NCBI GenBank assembly: GCA_900554385.1
Contig: USHE01000118.1
Span: 1 to 5,290, forward strand
DNA from: an uncultured bacterium
GTDB taxonomy: Bacteria; Cyanobacteriota; Vampirovibrionia; Gastranaerophilales; Gastranaerophilaceae
Direction of reading: 5' to 3'
DNA length: 5,290 nt
Below, piece by piece: positions 1 through 5,290 of the stretch; within the stretch, counting starts at the first letter, position 1, and the number at the start of each line of letters is the position of its first letter. The translations under genes were made by a program, and so were the position numbers. The notes below the pieces were generated by a model, which was not told the origin of the DNA, did not search any database, and worked only from the letters and a program-made list of their open reading frames with translations.

Positions 1-433
1 TACTGTTTAACTTTTCAGAATGCGGCAAGCCCAGTGCGTGACCTATTTCGTGAAGCATTACTCTGTAGTATTCGTCATCTGTGAGTATTCTTTTGTATAA
101 GTTCTTATTTGCAAGTTGTATATCAGCTTTTAAAATTTCAACCGGTTCTCCTGCAAGTGTTTTGTATTCTGTTCTGCAAATCCCGACAGCCTGTCCGGGA
201 AGCTGTTCTACAAAATCTGCAGTCATATCAGCATTATTCGGGGTATCAACAAATTTAAATGTGACAAATCTGTTTGTTGCAGACTGCCACCTCCCAAAAG
301 CTTTTTTCATTATGTACTTTTTAGGGTTTTGGGTTATGTATACGGTAAAATCCGTTTTTTCCCATCGTAAATCTGCGTAAGTACTAAGCTGACTTAGTAC
401 AAGTATAAGGACTAATATTAAAAATTTTTTCAT
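1..433 (-). CDS. Secreted matrixin-type zinc metalloprotease, 3' end outside window
   Basis: Translating the minus strand from the ATG at 433 gives an open frame to the window edge, 144 complete codons with no stop. Residues 1-20 are a clear Sec signal peptide: MKK, then a Leu/Ile/Val core, then STYA with likely cleavage before DLRW, so the protein is probably exported. A basic-aromatic segment follows (FTVYITQNPKKY, KKAFGRWQ), resembling the first strand and helix of matrixin catalytic domains. Residues 128-138 read HEIGHALGLPH, the HExxHxxGxxH zinc site of metzincins: three zinc-binding His and catalytic Glu129. The G-L-P-H ending fits peptidase family M10A-like proteins. The Met-turn expected downstream lies outside the window. 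No propeptide with a PRCGxPD cysteine switch is seen; the single Cys86 sits in AVGICR. The start is supported by AGAGAG 5 bases upstream. The gene lies 27 bases after the 98-residue gene and is probably co-transcribed with it. The substrate cannot be told from the sequence. Confidence 0.88.
   Translation of the reverse strand, partial: MKKFLILVLILVLSQLSTYADLRWEKTDFTVYITQNPKKYIMKKAFGRWQSATNRFVTFKFVDTPNNADMTADFVEQLPGQAVGICRTEYKTLAGEPVEILKADIQLANKNLYKRILTDDEYYRVMLHEIGHALGLPHSEKLNS
381..400 (-). repeat. Perfect 8-bp inverted repeat with 4-base loop inside the protease signal-peptide codons
   Basis: The two arms GTACTAAG and CTTAGTAC are exact reverse complements separated by four bases (TCAG on the minus strand). 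In the transcript they would form an 8-bp hairpin about 33 bases after the start codon, across codons 12-18 (LSQLST). No U-tract follows, so it is not an intrinsic terminator. It may be chance, or a structure affecting early translation of the secreted protease. Confidence 0.5.
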
Positions 434-438
434 AAAAA

Positions 439-444
439 CTCTCT
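439..444 (-). promoter_or_regulatory. Ribosome binding site of the metalloprotease gene
   Basis: AGAGAG on the minus strand lies 5 bases before the ATG at 433. It supports that start, which is also the one giving a complete signal peptide. The 27-base gap from the preceding stop codon leaves little room for a promoter. Confidence 0.6.
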
Positions 445-460
445 ACTACATTTCTTTATA

Positions 461-757
461 CTAGAAGTGCATATCAAATTTTGGAGGCATTCCGTTAATC
501 TTTTCATCTTCAAGACGCATTGCTGAACCTAGGTTGAAACTTTCAGCGAAAGCCTTATTCATTTCATAAGTAATATCTCCGTTGAAGACTTTTTCATTTT
601 CTTCAAGGAAGTTAAACAAAGGCTCAACCGGTGATTTTACAATATTTGTTAGAGTTCCTTCGGCTAATTTCATTGTCTTTTCGCCGATTTCCGGAACTTT
701 TATGTTAAATCCGAACGGTTTATATGGTCTGTTAAATGAAGCACCTGTATCTGTCAT
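461..757 (-). CDS. Small hypothetical protein, 98 residues
   Basis: I do not recognise this protein. It is soluble-looking, with no signal peptide or membrane segment. It starts with a short polar stretch rich in Phe, Pro and Gly (FNRPYKPFGF) and continues with Lys/Glu-rich segments likely to be helical (IGEKTMKLAEGTLTNIV, then NKAFAESFNL). It ends in a Pro-containing tail, MPPKFDMHF, and contains no cysteine. The ATG at 757 is preceded directly in frame by a TGA codon two triplets upstream, and by AAGGG 9 bases upstream, so the start is well supported. Evidence that it is a real gene: a good ribosome binding site, correct strand, and tight packing, 74 bases after the HNH gene and 27 bases before the metalloprotease gene. 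A partner, substrate or regulator of that protease is conceivable from position only. Confidence 0.7.
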   Translation of the reverse strand: MTDTGASFNRPYKPFGFNIKVPEIGEKTMKLAEGTLTNIVKSPVEPLFNFLEENEKVFNGDITYEMNKAFAESFNLGSAMRLEDEKINGMPPKFDMHF

Positions 758-766
758 TACTCAATA

Positions 767-771
767 CCCTT
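767..771 (-). promoter_or_regulatory. Ribosome binding site of the 98-residue gene
   Basis: AAGGG on the minus strand sits 9 bases before the ATG at 757. The 74-base gap around it (758-831) shows no convincing terminator and no clear -35/-10 pair, so read-through from the HNH gene is the simplest view. Confidence 0.5.
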
Positions 772-831
772 ATTTTGACTTAAGAACATTTAGGATATCG
801 GTATTTTTAATCAGAAAATTCAGTGTTTTGT

Positions 832-2442
832 TTAAACTTTTACAAATTGTAATAATATTTTTTTTAATTCGGATGTATCGATATGCACATCACCCTCTGT
901 TAGAAAGACTTTTGCCTGTTTTATTATATCAAACGGATCAATTTCTCCGTCTTTTGCGGCTTTGATAATTTCATCTAAATATTTTTGAGGGTTGTCTTTT
1001 GCAAATTTTTTGAGAAATTCAGAGAGTTTTGTGTGCATACGTTTGTTATTATCTCGTTCGCAGGCTAAAGCCCAGTTTCCCATAGAGTTAATACCGCCAT
1101 CGTGGCTAGGTTTGATGTGTTCAATGGTTGCAACTGACGGACGAAGCAGGTTGTAGCCTATTGTTTCTGAATCTGCAAGGTGGTGCTTTGCGATAAACGA
1201 GTTTTTGTTTGATGCCGAATCCGGGAGTTTTTTCGCTATATCTGTTAATTTGTAATAAATATCTGTTTTTTCCATTCCTTCCAGTTCTTTAACAAGATCC
1301 ATTTGAAATGCTTTATTGCTGAATTGCATTACTATAGGTTTTTCAAGAAGCATATTTCTTGAGATTTTGCATAGATACTTTATGTCATCTCTATCAAGCT
1401 TTTCTCCAATTTGTTTGATTTTATTAATTACAAACAATTGTATATCTTTTTTAATTAAATTGTGGGCGGCTAATTTATTATTTGGGTCAAGTTTTGCGAT
1501 ATTTTCGGCATATTCCCTTGTTATACCGAACCTTTCTGCCTTGAAGTTCGGGTTTTGGATTGCTTCTGCCATGTTACGGATAAACGCTTGTCTGAGTCCT
1601 TTATCATTTGATGAGCTAAGTATTATAATAGGCAGACTGTTATTTTCAAGCTGGACTTTTTTGCGTTGTGATTGAATTGCCATAACTAATTTTCGGCATT
1701 TGTCGGAATTTAGTTTGGATGTAAATATTTTTTTTAAGATATATTCAGGAATTTCTTCATTCGGATTTTCAAAAGAAGGGTGATTTATGCTTTCAGCAAG
1801 GTTAATGAGCATACTTTTATTGTTGCTGTTGCTCATTGTTTCTGTCATTTTCTTTATTTTGTATTGAAAATCGTCGCTGTTGAATTTTTCAATATGCGGA
1901 ATTTCCAGTAATTTATACCGTTGTAATTCAAGAAATTCCCGAAATTTGGGTTTCCGTTCTTCAGGTAAATTGTAAGCCGTTCGTAGAAATTCCATAAATA
2001 TAGGTTTTTGAGAGCGGCGTAAATTTTTAAGAGAATCTTTATACATTAACCTTATAACTCTTGATAAGTTTGTCTGCGGTGCGTCTTTTGCATACTGTTC
2101 AATTATTTCAAACACCTCTCTGTTTCCGGGTTTAAGTGTATCTTTGTAGGGTTGTACCTTATCTACAAAATCTTTTATGTTTCCGCTGAATACTCCGCGG
2201 TTTTTCATGTCATAAAAATCTTTTAAACTAAGCATAGGAAGTCCGCAATACGGGCAATGTATGGTTCTTGTTCCTGCTAAATCTCTAAATTTGCCCTTTG
2301 TTTTTATATACTTTTGATGTTCAAAAGTATCTGGATGTTGGATAAAAGAGTTTGGGGAGGGATAATCCGCTTGTTTTCGCTGTGAGCGACCTACTCCCAT
2401 AAAATTGATATATGGTAATATGTTTATTTTCGTAATTTGCAT
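832..2442 (-). CDS. HNH-type endonuclease-like protein with split zinc site, 536 residues
   Basis: Residues 437-468 carry an HNH nuclease core: T439-x-E441-H442-I-x-P445, G449-G450, N452, N456, C461, N465/N466 and R468, matching the pattern (D/E)HIxPxxxGGxNxxxNxxxxCxxxN. His442 would be the general base, with E441 and the Asn/His region binding metal. A CPYC knuckle at 63-66 could give the first two ligands of the structural zinc that usually sits just before the core, but here about 370 residues intervene. The second cysteine of the usual downstream CxxC is Asp464. The intervening part is Lys/Asn/Leu-rich and predicted helical by eye, with similar stretches recurring. Residues 1-40 are basic and Pro/Ser-rich with an INFMG motif, probably disordered. 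There is no hydrophobic signal peptide. The start is fixed by an in-frame TAA three codons upstream and by GAGGAGA 11 bases before the ATG. The substrate (DNA or RNA), and whether it is active, are unknown. No methylase, RuvC or toxin-immunity partner is visible nearby. Confidence 0.8.
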   Translation of the reverse strand: MQITKINILPYINFMGVGRSQRKQADYPSPNSFIQHPDTFEHQKYIKTKGKFRDLAGTRTIHCPYCGLPMLSLKDFYDMKNRGVFSGNIKDFVDKVQPYKDTLKPGNREVFEIIEQYAKDAPQTNLSRVIRLMYKDSLKNLRRSQKPIFMEFLRTAYNLPEERKPKFREFLELQRYKLLEIPHIEKFNSDDFQYKIKKMTETMSNSNNKSMLINLAESINHPSFENPNEEIPEYILKKIFTSKLNSDKCRKLVMAIQSQRKKVQLENNSLPIIILSSSNDKGLRQAFIRNMAEAIQNPNFKAERFGITREYAENIAKLDPNNKLAAHNLIKKDIQLFVINKIKQIGEKLDRDDIKYLCKISRNMLLEKPIVMQFSNKAFQMDLVKELEGMEKTDIYYKLTDIAKKLPDSASNKNSFIAKHHLADSETIGYNLLRPSVATIEHIKPSHDGGINSMGNWALACERDNNKRMHTKLSEFLKKFAKDNPQKYLDEIIKAAKDGEIDPFDIIKQAKVFLTEGDVHIDTSELKKILLQFVKV

Positions 2443-2453
2443 ATTATATTAAA

Positions 2454-2460
2454 TCTCCTC
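2454..2460 (-). promoter_or_regulatory. Strong Shine-Dalgarno of the HNH gene, directly behind the terminator
   Basis: GAGGAGA on the minus strand is the best ribosome binding site in the window. Its spacer to the ATG at 2442 is long (11 bases, AT only), and an in-frame TAA in that spacer rules out an earlier start. It lies 2 bases after the terminator U-tract, so the usual promoter position between terminator and gene does not exist here. A TATAAT hexamer at 2443-2448 touches the start codon and cannot serve as a promoter for the full-length protein. Confidence 0.7.
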
Positions 2461-2462
2461 AT

Positions 2463-2505
2463 AAAAAAAATTGACAGTTCGTAAAGAAACGTAACTGTCA
2501 ATTTT
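2463..2505 (-). terminator. Rho-independent terminator after tsaB
   Basis: On the minus strand a 13-base arm (AAAATTGACAGTT, 2505-2493) is followed by a 13-base loop and its perfect complement (AACTGTCAATTTT, 2479-2467). The last four T of that arm continue into a total run of eight T. The loop can pair three further bases (CGT with ACG, one bulged A), leaving a 6-base apex. The stem starts only 3 bases after the tsaB stop codon. The plus-strand reading has only a four-T run and no gene to serve, so the minus-strand direction is the functional one. Confidence 0.9.
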
Positions 2506-2508
2506 AAC

Positions 2509-3114
2509 TTAGCCCATTGGCGGCGGTTGGAAGTATAACGGTTTTAGTTTGTGCCAATCGCCATCCGAAATCTTTTGTACCGCGAGATCAGCAAGAATTT
2601 CTCCAAGTGGAAATTCTTCTTCCTGATACGAAATACCGCCTAATAAAGGTTTGAGTTTGTTATCTGTTATTATGTTATATTTCCCATTCGCAATTATTTC
2701 CTGAACTTTTTCAAGCTGGACTGCGCCTTTTATTTCTCCGTCGACATACAGGTATGCAGCATTTTTTCTTGCATCTGTCGCTACGAGCGGGTTTTCCCCT
2801 GCGCATTTTGCAAGTATTTCTAAAGTCGAAACCCCTTTTACTTTACATCCGAGCTGCTGCGCCATTACTCTTGCAACCGTTGTACAGGCTCTTATACCCG
2901 TAAAACTGCCAGGTCCGACATTTGTTGCGATGAGGTCGATATCTTCAGGTTTTATATTATTCTTGCTTAAAACTTCTTGAATTGTAGAGATTAAAAACGC
3001 TGAATGATATTTCCCGCCCTGATTTTCAACAATTTCAGAGGCGAGTATATTATCGTCCTTTTTTAAAACAACGTACATTTTGTCCAGGCATGTGTCAAAT
3101 GCTAAAATTATCAT
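2509..3114 (-). CDS. tsaB: tRNA threonylcarbamoyladenosine biosynthesis protein TsaB
   Basis: TsaB (YeaZ) is the non-catalytic ASKHA-fold partner of TsaD. It scaffolds the TsaD-TsaB-TsaE complex that transfers the threonylcarbamoyl group to A37 of ANN-decoding tRNAs in the cytosol. Visible support: an N-terminal first strand (MIILAFDTCLDKMYVVL) of the actin-like fold, the family motif VGPGSFTGIR at residues 66-75, and DARKNAAYLYV at 114-124, matching the conserved DARR/K-N-E-V-Y region. The C-terminal PLYF segment is also family-like. At 201 residues it lies in the short half of the family range and looks complete. It overlaps tsaE by four bases (ATGA), with AGAGGAA 8 bases before its ATG. 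It ends PPPMG, a polyproline run just before the stop codon. TsaD, TsaC and RimI are not in the window; the usual rimI position downstream is taken by an unrelated HNH gene. Confidence 0.95.
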   Translation of the reverse strand: MIILAFDTCLDKMYVVLKKDDNILASEIVENQGGKYHSAFLISTIQEVLSKNNIKPEDIDLIATNVGPGSFTGIRACTTVARVMAQQLGCKVKGVSTLEILAKCAGENPLVATDARKNAAYLYVDGEIKGAVQLEKVQEIIANGKYNIITDNKLKPLLGGISYQEEEFPLGEILADLAVQKISDGDWHKLKPLYFQPPPMG

Positions 3115-3575
3115 TTTTGTAATTCCTCTATTATTTTTATATTATCACAACCAAAGCCTTCAAGGGAATATTTTCTTGAATCATCATCTTCGTATGTGAC
3201 ATTAATTTTTATATGGTTAAAAGGAATTTCGTCCTGAGAAAATTCTGCCCATTCCACAAAGGTTACCTGTTTCCCTTCAGAGTATTCCCGAAGTTCATCG
3301 ACAATTGTTTTAACGCCTTCATTTTCCAGTCTGTAAAGGTCAAAGTGGTATATAGGTATACTGCCAGTATGATATTCGTTTAGGATTACGAAACTTGGGC
3401 TTGTAACTTTTTCTTTAACTTCCAGTGCGTCTGCAACGAGTTTTACAAATGCTGTTTTTCCCGCTCCGATTTCTCCGTATAGACTTATAAAACATCCGTT
3501 TTGTATAAGCTTTGCAAATTGTTCTGCTAATTCTTTTGTATCATCAAGAGTTTGACATATCTTTTCGTACTTCAT
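3111..3575 (-). CDS. tsaE: tRNA threonylcarbamoyladenosine biosynthesis ATPase TsaE
   Basis: TsaE (YjeE) is the small P-loop ATPase that binds TsaB-TsaD and is needed for multiple-turnover t6A37 formation. Sequence support: Walker A GEIGAGKT at residues 34-41, the TSPSFVILNEY segment at 58-68 (family TSPTF...Y switch-like loop), HFDLYRL at 77-83 with the metal-site Asp79, and FVEWAE at 106-111 containing the conserved E-W pair. Its 154 residues are the normal size for the family. The start is 3 bases after the cyclase stop codon. Its ribosome binding site, AAGGGA at 3582-3587, is formed by the last two sense codons of that gene, with a 6-base spacer to the ATG, so translation is probably coupled. 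The last four bases overlap tsaB. Confidence 0.96.
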   Translation of the reverse strand: MKYEKICQTLDDTKELAEQFAKLIQNGCFISLYGEIGAGKTAFVKLVADALEVKEKVTSPSFVILNEYHTGSIPIYHFDLYRLENEGVKTIVDELREYSEGKQVTFVEWAEFSQDEIPFNHIKINVTYEDDDSRKYSLEGFGCDNIKIIEELQK

Positions 3576-3578
3576 ATT

Positions 3579-4703
3579 TTATCCCTTATATACAATTAGC
3601 TTATTTCTTCCGGTTCCTTTTGCTTCGTAGAGTGCCTTATCTGCATTTATAAGCAAATCCTGATTTTTGTCCGAGCTTTTAAACTGATAAACCCCGAGGC
3701 TTATTGTAATTTGTATAGTTTTTGTATCGTTTTGAGAATTTACTTTTTCAATATCGATTAATTTATTTTCGACTGCTTTTCTAAGACGTTCGGCAACCAT
3801 AACATCCTCGTCTTTTTCAGTGAATGGCAGCAGTATCGCAAATTCTTCGCCGCCGTATCGCGCTGCAATATCGTATTCTCTAAGTTGAGAACGCATGATT
3901 TTAGCAACGGTCTTTAATATAAAATCGCCTGCTGCGTGTCCGTAGGTGTCATTAACTCGTTTAAAATAGTCGATATCCACCATTATTGCGCATAGCGATG
4001 TATGTTTACGTTTTGCACTTGATATTTCCTGCTTTATACGTTCTTCCATCTGGCGTCTGTTGTAAAATCCGGTCAACGCGTCAAGAGTTGCGTGTTTTAA
4101 AATTTCTGCATAAACATTTGCTCTATTTATGGTTGTAGATGCCTGTGCCGACAGTTCGCTCAAGTATTCGATTTCCTGCTTGTTCAGAGGGCTGTCTGTA
4201 CTTTTTGTTACTATGCAGCCAATTTGAGAATTTTCATTTATCAGAGGGAAATAACCTGTTTTTTTATCTTCACTGAATGTTATATTTCCGTTGGTTTTTG
4301 TCAGGCTCGAAATAATATTATTGTCAAGGCATGAAGATGGCCAGCTTAATTTAAATTTTCCGTTTTCTTTTAAGAAAATGTACACAAGATGATTTGATAT
4401 AAGCTTATCAATAATCTCTCCAATAATAGGGATAATATAGTTAAGCTCGTATTGGGTTTCGATAATTTTGGCAATATTTTTCATCCCGTCATGGAATTCA
4501 ACGCTTTTTCTCATTTCATCGTTAAGTTTTAATTTCTGGATTTTGAGTTTAATAATAGCAGACGCTATTTCAAGAAAGTCTTTTTCATCCTCTGAAAGGT
4601 TATTTTGGGCGGAATACTCCTCAAGCAGCGCGGAAACATCTTCCGGGTCTGAGTAATCTTCCAGAGATTGTGATAAGTTTTTAAGCTTTTTTAAAATTTG
4701 CAT
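3579..4703 (-). CDS. GAF-GGDEF diguanylate cyclase, cytosolic
   Basis: The predicted role is synthesis of cyclic di-GMP from two GTP. Residues 1-65 are acidic and helical and could form a coiled coil. Residues about 75-195 look like a GAF sensor domain (IIPIIGEIIDKLISNHLVYIF early, FPLINENSQIGCIV late). A linker helix leads into the GGDEF domain at about 205-374. That domain opens with the characteristic DALTGFYNRR at 208-217 and has DIDYFKRVNDTYGH at 243-256 (metal Asp243, nucleotide-binding Asn251 and Asp252). The active site is GGEEF at 284-288, an accepted active variant. R275-x-x-D278 lies exactly five residues before it, the inhibitory I-site for product feedback. ISLGV at 334-338 and ADKALYEAKGTGRN at 354-367 complete the domain. 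There is no transmembrane segment or signal peptide, so it senses something intracellular; the GAF ligand is unknown. Its ATG shares one base with the yebC stop codon, and AGAGGG at 4707-4712 serves as ribosome binding site. The family is certain; residues for activity are intact. Confidence 0.95.
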   Translation of the reverse strand: MQILKKLKNLSQSLEDYSDPEDVSALLEEYSAQNNLSEDEKDFLEIASAIIKLKIQKLKLNDEMRKSVEFHDGMKNIAKIIETQYELNYIIPIIGEIIDKLISNHLVYIFLKENGKFKLSWPSSCLDNNIISSLTKTNGNITFSEDKKTGYFPLINENSQIGCIVTKSTDSPLNKQEIEYLSELSAQASTTINRANVYAEILKHATLDALTGFYNRRQMEERIKQEISSAKRKHTSLCAIMVDIDYFKRVNDTYGHAAGDFILKTVAKIMRSQLREYDIAARYGGEEFAILLPFTEKDEDVMVAERLRKAVENKLIDIEKVNSQNDTKTIQITISLGVYQFKSSDKNQDLLINADKALYEAKGTGRNKLIVYKG

Positions 4704-5290
4704 CAGCCCTCTAATTTTTGCATTAATTCATCTGAAATATCAAAGTTGGCGTATACATTTTGAACGTCGTCGTGTTCTTCGATTTTGTCCAGAAGTTTTA
4801 AAATCTGGTCAGCCGTTTTTTCATCGGTAACTTCTACTGTGTTTTGAGGAATGCGTGTAAGCTCAGCGGTTTCACTTTTAAAGCCTTCTTTTTCTAAACC
4901 TTCAACCACAGTTTGGAAGTTTTCTACTGTTGTTAAAACTTTATACTGTTCATCTTCTTCTGTAACATCAAGAGCGTCAAGATTAATTGCGGCTTCAAAT
5001 AATTTGTCAAAATCAACATCGCTGTTGAAGGTAACAACACCGCGCTGATCAAACATCCAGCCTACGCAGCCTGTTGCACCTAAACTTCCGTTGTATTTTG
5101 TAAAATAGCTTCTAATATCGCCGGCAGTTCTGTTTCGGTTATCTGTCATTGCTTCTATAACAACGGCAACCCCGCCCGCTGCGTAACCTTCGTAAGTTAA
5201 TTCTTCGTAATTTTCTGCAGCACCCGCACCTGCGCCTTTTTCGATAGCTCTTTTAATATTATCATTCGGAAGTCCTGCTGCTTTAGCTTT
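4703..5290 (-). CDS. yebC: YebC/TACO1-family protein, 5' end outside window
   Basis: The frame is open from the window edge through 195 codons to the TGA at 4703-4705. An internal Met at 5149 is not the start, because family sequence continues upstream of it. Diagnostic stretches are KAAGLPNDNIKRAIEKG near the edge, YEELTYEGYAAGGVAVVIEA, then MTDNRNRTAGDIRSYF, NGSLGATGCVGWMFDQRG and, near the C-terminus, DDVQNVYANFDIS. YebC proteins are usually about 240-250 residues, so roughly the first 50 are missing here. Members have been described as DNA-binding regulators (PmpR) and, for TACO1 and bacterial YebC, as ribosome-associated factors that relieve stalling, including at proline runs. This member could act either way, though translation is the better fit beside tsaE and tsaB. 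It is the most upstream visible gene of the operon and overlaps the cyclase start by one base. Confidence 0.96.
   Translation of the reverse strand, partial: KAKAAGLPNDNIKRAIEKGAGAGAAENYEELTYEGYAAGGVAVVIEAMTDNRNRTAGDIRSYFTKYNGSLGATGCVGWMFDQRGVVTFNSDVDFDKLFEAAINLDALDVTEEDEQYKVLTTVENFQTVVEGLEKEGFKSETAELTRIPQNTVEVTDEKTADQILKLLDKIEEHDDVQNVYANFDISDELMQKLEG

Noticed and set aside
181..200. GC-rich imperfect hairpin (TCCCGACA paired with TGTCCGGGA, one bulge)
   Set aside because: It lies inside the metalloprotease coding frame, is imperfect and has no U-tract. I treat it as chance from Pro/Gly codons.
81..380. Plus-strand open frame of 99 codons
   Set aside because: It runs antisense to the metalloprotease, whose minus-strand frame has a signal peptide and an HExxHxxGxxH motif. 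It has no family resemblance and no supporting neighbours.
758..831. Promoter or terminator between the HNH gene and the 98-residue gene
   Set aside because: No hairpin with a U-tract and no convincing -35/-10 pair could be found; only a ribosome binding site is supportable.
582..965. Plus-strand open frame of 127 codons
   Set aside because: It spans two minus-strand genes and their gap in antisense. Its Phe/Leu-rich translation is what antisense of Lys/Glu-rich coding DNA gives.
1316..1675. Plus-strand frame with hydrophobic stretches resembling membrane segments
   Set aside because: It lies entirely inside the HNH gene in antisense. The hydrophobicity reflects the complement of Lys/Asn/Glu codons.
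832..2442. Homing endonuclease of an intron or intein, or an IscB/Cas9-like nuclease
   Set aside because: The neighbouring tsaB is intact and not interrupted, and no intron-like ends are seen. No RuvC motifs, bridge helix or guide-RNA-like repeat region is visible.
2443..2448. TATAAT hexamer as a -10 box for the HNH gene
   Set aside because: It touches the start codon, so transcription would begin inside the gene. It also has no matching -35 at the right distance, and an AT-only spacer makes a chance match likely.
2471..2501. TTGACA hexamers, one on each strand, as -35 boxes
   Set aside because: Both are the two arms of the terminator stem. At 17-19 bases downstream there is no -10-like sequence on either strand.
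4468..5048. Plus-strand frames at 4468-4656 and 4851-5048, Ser-rich
   Set aside because: Both are antisense shadows of the cyclase and yebC genes, which are certain from their motifs.

Overview
The window is AT-rich bacterial DNA, and every supported gene lies on the minus strand, so it is read from high to low coordinates. The gene content and style suggest an uncultured, gut-type bacterium of the Melainabacteria/Gastranaerophilales (Vampirovibrionia) kind. This rests on AT-richness, a small secreted matrixin-like protease, and an orphan HNH protein with a short 'ITKINxLPYxNFxG'-type N-terminus of the sort I associate with that group. It is inferred from general recollection, not from a marker gene, so it should be held loosely.

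Right half (5290 to 2509): a compact housekeeping operon of four genes that touch or overlap. They are a YebC/TACO1-family protein (5' end outside the window), a cytosolic GAF-GGDEF diguanylate cyclase, TsaE and TsaB. The junctions are TGATG (1-base overlap), a 3-base gap, and ATGA (4-base overlap), so translational coupling is likely throughout. TsaE and TsaB are two components of the tRNA t6A37 modification machinery; YebC proteins act on translation or transcription. The cyclase is the outlier and places c-di-GMP synthesis inside a translation-quality operon. A strong intrinsic terminator follows tsaB, starting only 3 bases after its stop codon.

Left half (2442 to 1): accessory genes. The first is a 536-residue protein with a recognisable HNH nuclease core near its C-terminus. 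Its only CxxC zinc knuckle lies about 370 residues upstream, with a degenerate helical, possibly repeated, region between them. Next come a 98-residue protein I do not recognise and, 27 bases later, a secreted matrixin-type zinc metalloprotease cut off by the window edge after its HExxHxxGxxH site. No convincing promoter separates these three genes from the upstream operon. The terminator's U-tract runs almost directly into the HNH gene's ribosome binding site, so that gene may depend on read-through.

The most interesting item is the split-zinc-site HNH protein, together with the terminator/leader arrangement in front of it. The rest is well-explained housekeeping content.
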